From contig JAKAFD010000024.1 of the NCBI GenBank assembly GCA_021818075.1, positions 1 through 10,388 of the forward strand: a stretch of 10,388 nucleotides of DNA, written 5' to 3'. The notes under the pieces were generated by a model. It had not been told where the DNA came from. It saw only the letters and a list, made by a program, of their open reading frames with translations, and made no database searches. This DNA comes from a bacterium (lineage in GTDB: Bacteria; Patescibacteriota; Patescibacteriia; Patescibacteriales; Patescibacteriaceae). The first letter of the stretch is position 1, and each line of letters begins with the position of its first letter. Made by a program: the position numbers and the translations under genes. Of the stretch, positions 5,748-10,388 are shown one piece after another.

Positions 5748-6728
5748 ATGGCTTATCAAATAATGAAAAAGAAAAATGTTTGGTTTTCTATCTCTATTAC
5801 TTTAGTGGTGGCGGCGTTCGTGGCTTTTTTCGGCTGGGGTTTAAATTTGGGCATTGATTTTACCGGCGGCAGTTTGCTGGAAGTAAAATTCAATCAGACC
5901 GCTCCCGGCATTGACCAAGTTGAACAAGCGCTTAAAGATTTGGATTTAAAGGGCCTAACTTTACAGCCCACTGACCAAAGCGGATTGGTGTTGCGTTTTC
6001 AAAACACCGAAGAGTCCAAGCATCAAGCGATTATCGCCAAGCTGCGCGAATTGGCCCCCGGCCAAACGCCGGCGGTGCAGGCTAATCCGGTTAAGGTAGA
6101 GGGCGCCGGTCAGGCGCAAGTGCAGGTGCAAACCGAAACCGTGGCCGCCGGCGGTCTGGAAGAATTGCGCTATGAATCAGTCGGCCCGTCCATCGGCCAG
6201 GAATTAAAACGCAACGCCATTTATTCCATTATTCTGATTGTTATTGGTATTATTATTTATGTAGCCTGGGCCTTCCGCAAAGTGAGCAGGCCGGTGGCCA
6301 GCTGGAAATACGGTTTGGCCGGCGTTATCGCTTTATTTCATGATGTGATTATCGTCACCGGTATTTTTGCCGTCTTAGGCAAATTGTACGGCATTGAAGT
6401 CAACACGCCGTTCGTGGCGGCCTTGCTGACCGTGTTCGGTTACAGTATTGCCGATACGATTGTGGTCTTTGACCGCATCCGCGAAAATTTGCCCAAAAGC
6501 CACGAAGGTTTTGAAGAAACTATTAACACCAGCATTAATCAAACCCTGCGCCGTTCCATCAACACTTCTTTAACTGTCATGCTGACTTTGCTGGCGGTGG
6601 TTTTGTTCGGCGGCGCGTCCATTAAATATTTTGCCCTGGCCCTGTTGGTCGGTATCTTTTTCGGCACTTATTCTTCAATCTTCCTGGCTTCGCCGTTACT
6701 AGTCTTATTTGAGCGCTGGAAAAAATAG
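5748..6728 (+). CDS. secF: SecF translocase subunit
   Basis: The partner of SecD in the SecDF complex for the late, ion-driven steps of protein export. TM1 is about residues 11-30, followed by the SecF landmark NLGIDFTGGSLLEVKF (33-48). The extracytoplasmic P4 region contains a Gln- and Val-rich low-complexity stretch (about 106-135). ESVGPSIGQEL (143-153) leads to TM2 (157-175). Later helices carry GVIALFHDVIIV (192-203) and GYSIADTIVVFDRIRENL (231-248), whose aspartates are typical of the ion path, and end in FLASPLLVLFERWKK. At 326 residues it is a normal length. The ATG lies one base after the secD TAA, so translation is probably coupled; a second ATG at 5763 is possible and would cut only five residues. 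No ribosome site is visible. A strong terminator follows, closing a two-gene secDF unit. Confidence 0.95.
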   Translation: MAYQIMKKKNVWFSISITLVVAAFVAFFGWGLNLGIDFTGGSLLEVKFNQTAPGIDQVEQALKDLDLKGLTLQPTDQSGLVLRFQNTEESKHQAIIAKLRELAPGQTPAVQANPVKVEGAGQAQVQVQTETVAAGGLEELRYESVGPSIGQELKRNAIYSIILIVIGIIIYVAWAFRKVSRPVASWKYGLAGVIALFHDVIIVTGIFAVLGKLYGIEVNTPFVAALLTVFGYSIADTIVVFDRIRENLPKSHEGFEETINTSINQTLRRSINTSLTVMLTLLAVVLFGGASIKYFALALLVGIFFGTYSSIFLASPLLVLFERWKK

Positions 6729-6738
6729 CCTTAACCAT

Positions 6739-6767
6739 AAAAATAGGGCAATTTTGCCCTATTTTTT
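6739..6767 (+). terminator. Intrinsic terminator of secDF
   Basis: AAAAATAGGGCAA (6739-6751) pairs with TTGCCCTATTTTT (6754-6766) around a very small loop, followed by more T. It lies 10 bases after the secF stop and directly before the next promoter. Confidence 0.9.
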
Positions 6768-6770
6768 GTT

Positions 6771-6799
6771 TTGACAAGGGGGCGTTTTTACTGTAAAAT
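6771..6799 (+). promoter_or_regulatory. Sigma70-type promoter for proS
   Basis: TTGACA (6771-6776), a 17-base spacer and TAAAAT (6794-6799) match eleven of twelve consensus positions. Transcription should start near 6806, giving a leader of about 150 bases that contains the inverted-repeat element and ends at the proS start codon. Confidence 0.85.
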
Positions 6800-6817
6800 T
6801 GATAGAGTATTTCTTTT

Positions 6818-6958
6818 TATGCCCGGTAGTATAACTTCAAGAAAAAGTCTCTATCGGGTGGCGTTTAGAAGGATTTTAAAACGGAAATTTTTAGTAAGAA
6901 ACCCAAGTATATTATTTAAATAAAACGGTAATGTACTTAAGTTATACTACCGGGTATG
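6818..6958. mobile_element. MITE-like inverted-repeat element at the proS start codon
   Basis: A 133-bp segment (6822-6954) has perfect 16-bp inverted ends, CCCGGTAGTATAACTT (6822-6837) and its complement (6939-6954). The pairing continues three more base pairs past a single bulge. TATG flanks it directly on both sides (6818-6821 and 6955-6958), as a 4-bp target duplication would. The interior is AT-rich and has no room for a transposase, so any transposition would be driven from elsewhere. The right TATG supplies the ATG of proS. The alternative is a long-range RNA stem that hides the proS start. The element's family is not recognised. Confidence 0.5.
6819..6923 (+). CDS. Possible 34-residue basic leader peptide
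   Basis: An ATG within the left TATG repeat opens a 34-codon frame ending in TAA at 6921-6923. The product would be strongly basic (for example VAFRRILKRKFLVRN) with no recognisable family. It starts about 13 bases after the predicted transcript start and has no clear ribosome site. If the TATG repeats are a target duplication, this start is the displaced original proS start. It may simply be a chance frame in an AT-rich leader. Confidence 0.25.
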   Translation: MPGSITSRKSLYRVAFRRILKRKFLVRNPSILFK

Positions 6959-8191
6959 AAACAGTCAAAATTATTCACGCGGACTCTCAAGGAGGAGCCG
7001 AAAGATGAAGTCAGTTTTAATGCCAGAGTCTTGATTCGCGCCGGCTTTATTGATAAGTTGGCGGCCGGTATTTATACTCTTTTGCCTTTAGGACTTAAAG
7101 TTCATCAAAAAATTTGCCAAATTATTCGCGAGGAAATGACGGCCATCGGCGGCCAGGAAATTTTGATGCCGGCTTTGATCCCTAAGGAAAACTGGGAGGC
7201 GACCGGGCGCTGGGAAAATTTTGACGCTTTATTTAAATTAGGCAGTGCGGAATTGAAACAGTATGCCCTGGGCGCGACGCACGAAGAAGTGGTAACGCCG
7301 ACCGTGGGCAAGTATATTCTGTCTTACAAAGATTTGAGCCTGGCAGTGTTTCAGATTCAAACCAAATTTCGCGATGAGAAGCGGGCCAAGGGCGGTCTGA
7401 TTCGCGGCCGCGAATTTTCCATGAAAGATTTGTATTCTTTCCATCCGGACGAGGAAACTTTGAGCCAGTATTATAAAATAGTTCAGAAAGCTTATTTTAA
7501 AATTTGGCAGCGCCTGGGGTTATTGGACATTACTTATCTGACTTACGCCGCCGGCGGCGCTTTTTCCAAATATTCCCACGAATTTCAGACCGTGGCCGAA
7601 TCGGGCGAGGACACGATTTTTATCTGCGAAGCCTGTAAGCTGGCCATCAACCGAGAAATAATTGACGAATGCAGCGCCTGCCCTAATTGCCATAACACGG
7701 AGTTGGTGGAAAAACGCGCCATTGAGGTCGGCAATATTTTCAAACTGGGGACGCGTTTCTCTTCCGCCTTCGGCTTGAAATATCTGGACGCGGCGGGCGA
7801 GGAGAAGGAGGTGGTCATGGGTTGCTACGGCATCGGTCCCAGCCGCTTGCTGGGCACGATTGCGGAAGTCTCGCACGACGCCAAAGGCATTATTTGGCCG
7901 GAGGCCGTGGCGCCGTTTCGGGTTCATTTATTATCTTTAAAAGAAGACGAAGAAACGGAAAAAATTTATAAAGATTTATTGGCCGCCGGCATTGACACTT
8001 TGTACGACGACCGCGCCGAGGCGCAGGCCGGCGAGAAATTCACTGATGCCGATTTAATCGGCTGCCCTTACCGGGTCGTGGTCAGCGCCAAATCTTTGCG
8101 CGAGGGCGGCGTGGAAGTTAAACAGCGCGCCGGCCATAATTTGGAAATTGTTAAAATCAGCCGTTTGGTTGAATTCTTAAATAGACAGTAA
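6956..8191 (+). CDS. proS: Prolyl-tRNA synthetase, short form without editing insertion
   Basis: Charges tRNA-Pro with proline in the cytoplasm. Class II motif 1 is in RAGFIDKLAAGIYTLLPLG (28-46), motif 2 in FRDEKRAKGGLIRGREFSMKDLYSF (138-162) and motif 3 in VMGCYGIGPSRLLG (287-300). An anticodon-binding domain follows from about 318 to 411. The bacterial enzyme is usually about 570 residues, with an editing domain of about 180 residues between motifs 2 and 3. Here that domain is absent. The flanking segment is joined directly and keeps five cysteines, C224, C227, C239, C242 and C245, arranged like a zinc ribbon, then KRAIEVGNIFKLGTRFS. Correction of Ala-tRNA-Pro would have to come from a separate protein. 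The ATG lies in the right flank of the inverted-repeat element, and no Shine-Dalgarno site is present because the element's end occupies that place. A strong promoter stands at 6771. Confidence 0.95.
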   Translation: MKQSKLFTRTLKEEPKDEVSFNARVLIRAGFIDKLAAGIYTLLPLGLKVHQKICQIIREEMTAIGGQEILMPALIPKENWEATGRWENFDALFKLGSAELKQYALGATHEEVVTPTVGKYILSYKDLSLAVFQIQTKFRDEKRAKGGLIRGREFSMKDLYSFHPDEETLSQYYKIVQKAYFKIWQRLGLLDITYLTYAAGGAFSKYSHEFQTVAESGEDTIFICEACKLAINREIIDECSACPNCHNTELVEKRAIEVGNIFKLGTRFSSAFGLKYLDAAGEEKEVVMGCYGIGPSRLLGTIAEVSHDAKGIIWPEAVAPFRVHLLSLKEDEETEKIYKDLLAAGIDTLYDDRAEAQAGEKFTDADLIGCPYRVVVSAKSLREGGVEVKQRAGHNLEIVKISRLVEFLNRQ

Positions 8192-8254
8192 TTTACATAG
8201 TTAAGCAAGGAGGGGGCCACTACCTTTTTGTTTTTATTTTTGGCCAAAATATAA

Positions 8255-8339
8255 CGCGAATAACTCGAATTAACGCTCGAATGCCTCAAATTCCTCTAAC
8301 TTGGCAGAAAATTATTCGCGGCATTCGCATAATCATTCG
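8255..8339. repeat. Array of three CGAAT and three ATTCG words upstream of mreB
   Basis: CGAAT starts at 8257, 8266 and 8278, and ATTCG starts at 8314, 8323 and 8335; both sets have spacings of 9 and 12. Longer complementary pairs exist: CGCGAATAA (8255-8263) with TTATTCGCG (8312-8320), and CGAATGCC (8278-8285) with GGCATTCG (8320-8327). These pairs interleave and share G8320, so they exclude each other or form a pseudoknot. As DNA the words could be a regulator's binding sites. The stretch from 8192 to 8254 holds only a T-rich tract. Confidence 0.5.
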
Positions 8340-8350
8340 TAGATTAGCAT

Positions 8351-8356
8351 TATAAT
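8351..8356 (+). promoter_or_regulatory. -10 box for mreB
   Basis: A perfect TATAAT lies 15 bases before the mreB ATG. No clear -35 box stands 16-18 bases upstream, where the ATTCG array ends instead. Transcription from here would give a leader of only about 9 bases without a Shine-Dalgarno site, so translation would be nearly leaderless. Confidence 0.5.
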
Positions 8357-8371
8357 TATTAGCGTCATTGT

Positions 8372-9415
8372 ATGCTGAACAGAATTTTGGGAAAATTTAG
8401 CAAGGATTTGGGGGTGGATTTGGGCACCTCCAGCACTTTGGTGTATACGGCGGACAAAGGCATTATTATCAACGAACCGAGCGTGGTGGCGGTTAATAAC
8501 CGCACCGACGAGGTGCTGGCGGTGGGTGAAGAGGCTAAGCGGATGCTGGGCAAAACCCCGTCGCACATTTTGGCGATTAAACCGTTGATTGACGGCGTGG
8601 TGTCGGATTTTGAAGTAACGGAAAAAATGCTAAAATACTTTATTGACAAAGTTCATAGCGAAAACTTTACGCTGGTGCCGCGCCCGCGGGTGGTTATCGG
8701 CATCCCGCTGGACATTACCGAGGTGGAAAAGAAAGCGGTGGAAGACGCGGTTAAATCGGCCGGCGCCCGCGAAGTTTATCTGGTGGAAGAACCGATGGCC
8801 GGCGCCATCGGCGTGCGGTTGCCGGTCTTGGAAGCCAACGCCACCATGATTGTGGATATCGGCGGCGGTACCACCGACATCGCCGTTATCGCCTTGGGCG
8901 GCTGCGTCAATACCAAGAGTTTGCGTTTGGCCGGCAACGCTTTGAATAATGACATTATTCAGTATGTGCGCGAAGAATTCAATATTTTAATCGGCGAGCA
9001 GCTGGCGGAAAAAGTTAAAATTGAAATCGGCGCCGCCACTCATTTGAAAGAAAATTTGGAAATGAATTTGCGCGGCCGCGACTTAATCAGCGGTTTGCCC
9101 AAAGAAATTAAAATTACCGACGGCCAGATTCGCGAGGCCATGCGTAAAACTATCAATCAAATCATTGACAACATTAAATTGGTGCTGGAAACGACGCCGC
9201 CGGAACTGGTGTCGGATATTTACGAATGCGGCATCGTCTTAATCGGCGGCGGCTCGCTCTTGAAAGGTTTGGATAAAGAGATTGCCAACGCCGCCCGCGT
9301 ACCGGTCAAAATCGCCGAGGACCCTTTGACCTGCGTGGTGCGCGGCACCGGCATTTTATTGGCCGACAAAGAATTATTGGATAAAGTGTCGGTACCCAGC
9401 TCTAAAGGGCTCTAG
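8372..9415 (+). CDS. mreB: Rod shape-determining protein MreB
   Basis: A bacterial actin that forms membrane-bound ATP-dependent filaments and directs cell-wall synthesis for rod shape. The N-terminus MLNRILGKFS looks like the short amphipathic membrane helix. Phosphate motif 1 is DLGVDLGTSSTLVY (12-25). VVIGIPLDITEVEKKAV (107-123) and VEEPMAGAIG (138-147) are family signatures. Phosphate motif 2 is IVDIGGGTTDIAVI (160-173), and the adenosine motif is IVLIGGGSLLKGL (288-300). The length, 347, is typical. It heads an mreB-mreC pair with a 28-base gap. The start ATG 8372 agrees with the family N-terminus; TATAAT lies close upstream and no ribosome site is seen. The T residues usually found in AxxTNxxVY are replaced by GTSSTLVY, which is common among MreB proteins. 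Very sure call. Confidence 0.97.
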   Translation: MLNRILGKFSKDLGVDLGTSSTLVYTADKGIIINEPSVVAVNNRTDEVLAVGEEAKRMLGKTPSHILAIKPLIDGVVSDFEVTEKMLKYFIDKVHSENFTLVPRPRVVIGIPLDITEVEKKAVEDAVKSAGAREVYLVEEPMAGAIGVRLPVLEANATMIVDIGGGTTDIAVIALGGCVNTKSLRLAGNALNNDIIQYVREEFNILIGEQLAEKVKIEIGAATHLKENLEMNLRGRDLISGLPKEIKITDGQIREAMRKTINQIIDNIKLVLETTPPELVSDIYECGIVLIGGGSLLKGLDKEIANAARVPVKIAEDPLTCVVRGTGILLADKELLDKVSVPSSKGL

Positions 9416-9439
9416 CCACAAGTTATAAGCTAATGGCTA
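9413..9439 (+). repeat. Small inverted repeat between mreB and mreC
   Basis: TAGCCA (9413-9418), which includes the mreB stop, pairs with TGGCTA (9434-9439) around 15 bases, ending four bases before the mreC ATG. It is too weak and lacks a T run for termination. It may affect mreC start access. Confidence 0.3.
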
Positions 9440-9443
9440 TTAT

Positions 9444-10274
9444 ATGAAACAAGGCTGGCTGAAAAACAAACGCTTGACGACCTCGGCAGTAATTTTTGGA
9501 CTGCTGATTTTTTTTCATTGGACGGGTTTGCTGTCACCGATAGAATCACTGCTGTCGCGGCTGCTGGCGCCTATGGCCGTTACCTTCCATAATCTGGGGG
9601 CCGGTATCAATAAAACCTACAAACAAGCGTCCGGCAGCCAAGACTGGGAAACGCAACTGGCGCAAAAAGATGAAGCCAACGCTAACTTGCTTAAAGATAA
9701 CGCCCGTTTGCACGAAGTGGAAGCGGAAAATAAAATTTTACGGGATTATTTGAAATTTTTTACCGACAATAAACTTGATTATCAAATGGCCAGCGTGGTG
9801 TCGCGGGAAGTGGTCAGCCAAAACGCCAGCCAGCGCAATAAATTAATTATTGATAAAGGTTTTAAAGACGGTTTGCGGGAAAATTTGGTGGTGGTGAATA
9901 ATCTGGGTCTGGTGGTGGGCCGGCTGACCAAAGTGAAAGAAAATTTAGCCGAAGTGTCTTTACTGGTTGACCAAAGCTGCCGCCTGGCCGTGTCCATTCA
10001 AAGCGAGGCAGGCGTGGCTGGCATTGCCGAGGGTGAATCCGGTCTGACCATTAAAGTCGGTTTTATTCCGCAGACTAAAAATATATCGGTGGGGGAGCTG
10101 GTGGTGACGGCCGGCCTGGAAAACGATGTGCCGGCTGACTTGGTTATCGGCCGGGTCAGTCAAATTGATAAAGCCAGCAACGAATTATGGCAGCAGGCGG
10201 TGGTGGAACCGGCCGCCGATTTGGATAATTTAAAAGTCGTGGCGGTGGTGATTCCGCCGCCGCATAATTGGTAA
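9444..10274 (+). CDS. mreC: Rod shape-determining protein MreC
   Basis: The bitopic membrane partner of MreB in the elongation complex, linking the filament to cell-wall enzymes outside the membrane. A short basic cytoplasmic start (KNKR) precedes one transmembrane helix (about 12-30). A coiled coil with repeated acidic and Leu positions (about 66-104, ending ENKILRDYL) and then the extracytoplasmic beta-barrel pair (about 113-270) follow. The signature is SREVVSQNASQRNKLIIDKGFKDGL-like, read as VVSREVV (118-124) with LIIDKG (134-139), then NNLGLVVGRL (152-161), LLVDQSCRLAVSI (173-185) and ADLVIGRVSQI (231-241). At 276 residues it is a normal length, with a short PPPHNW tail. No mreD follows: the next frame is a GIY-YIG gene. 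No ribosome site is clear, and the gap to mreB holds a small inverted repeat. Confidence 0.93.
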   Translation: MKQGWLKNKRLTTSAVIFGLLIFFHWTGLLSPIESLLSRLLAPMAVTFHNLGAGINKTYKQASGSQDWETQLAQKDEANANLLKDNARLHEVEAENKILRDYLKFFTDNKLDYQMASVVSREVVSQNASQRNKLIIDKGFKDGLRENLVVVNNLGLVVGRLTKVKENLAEVSLLVDQSCRLAVSIQSEAGVAGIAEGESGLTIKVGFIPQTKNISVGELVVTAGLENDVPADLVIGRVSQIDKASNELWQQAVVEPAADLDNLKVVAVVIPPPHNW

Positions 10275-10311
10275 TTCACCCCGTTAAATAATTTTAAATT
10301 TTTATATAAAT

Positions 10312-10388
10312 ATGTATTATGTCTATATACTATTAAGTGATAAGGATGGAAAAAAGTACATTGGCTATACAAAAAATTTAAAATTAAG
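10312..10388 (+). CDS. GIY-YIG domain protein, 5' end only
   Basis: The window ends inside this gene after 25 codons. The visible sequence, MYYVYILLSDKDGKKYIGYTK followed by NLKL, is the first strand pair of the GIY-YIG nuclease fold: YVY is the GIY-like element and YIGYT the YIG-like element with the usual spacing of about ten residues. Stand-alone proteins of this kind (UPF0213/YhbQ-like, about 80-100 residues) are common in Patescibacteria and Firmicutes; their substrates are mostly unknown. The catalytic Arg and Glu would lie beyond the window. The ATG follows the mreC stop by 37 bases in an AT-rich spacer with TATATAAAT just before it, consistent with its own near-leaderless promoter. 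No ribosome site is seen. Confidence 0.82.
   Translation, partial: MYYVYILLSDKDGKKYIGYTKNLKL

Noticed and set aside
6850..6870. T-box-like CGGGTGGCG in the proS leader
   Set aside because: Only part of the T-box core is matched; no ACCGCG half, specifier stem or terminator follows, and the bases lie inside the inverted-repeat element.
7520..7927. 135-codon minus-strand frame inside proS
   Set aside because: It is the antisense shadow of a fully conserved synthetase gene; no start signals and no family features.
8205..8245. Terminator after proS
   Set aside because: AAGG/CCTT is only 4 bp with a large loop; the T-rich tract after it is suggestive, but the stem is too weak to call.
1..10388. 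CRISPR array, rRNA or complete tRNA genes
   Set aside because: No regularly spaced direct repeats of suitable length and no rRNA or cloverleaf signatures were seen on either strand.

Overview
The window looks like a chromosomal segment of a Candidate Phyla Radiation (Patescibacteria) bacterium. This is an inference. It rests on a 411-residue prolyl-tRNA synthetase without the usual insertion domain, compact separate SecD and SecF proteins, very short spacers, conserved genes mostly without Shine-Dalgarno sequences, and a stand-alone GIY-YIG protein. TGA acts as a normal stop (for example at 1600-1602, inside an ATGA overlap), so the code looks standard (table 11), not the TGA-glycine code of Gracilibacteria and SR1.

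Layout. Bases 1-281 hold the C-terminal part of a GNAT acetyltransferase. Bases 282-900 are AT-rich, with two hairpin terminators, a small two-helix membrane protein on the minus strand, and two short protein-like minus-strand frames that lack starts and may be remnants of lost genes. Bases 925-2813 are a two-gene operon with an ATGA overlap: a flavodoxin-fold FMN oxidoreductase and a compact GH1 glycosidase. A bidirectional terminator separates it from a minus-strand Trp-rich hypothetical gene (2875-3363), which is driven by a perfect-consensus sigma70 promoter with a 20-bp perfect palindrome just upstream. Bases 3467-3700 hold a possible 37-codon minus-strand gene and several inverted repeats.

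The centre (3701-6728) is secD-secF. This SecD is unusual: about 230 residues carrying parvulin-type (PpiC) prolyl isomerase modules are inserted into its extracytoplasmic P1 domain, at the place where other SecD proteins carry the substrate-contacting head. The first module has lost a conserved histidine. An orphan A-x-H-I-L-type strand follows the second module, which suggests a circularly permuted pair.

Next come a terminator, a strong promoter (6771-6799) and a 133-bp segment with 16-bp perfect inverted ends flanked by direct TATG repeats. The right-hand TATG contains the start codon of proS. This looks like a miniature inverted-repeat element inserted exactly at a start codon, or else a switching leader RNA. 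proS (6956-8191) follows. A spacer with three CGAAT and three ATTCG words at identical spacings leads to mreB and mreC, the rod-shape cytoskeleton and its membrane partner. The window ends inside the first 25 codons of a GIY-YIG protein.

Functionally, the plus-strand core concerns export with folding of secreted proteins (SecDF-parvulin), translation (ProRS) and cell shape (MreBC). The accessory genes lie mainly in the first 3.4 kb.
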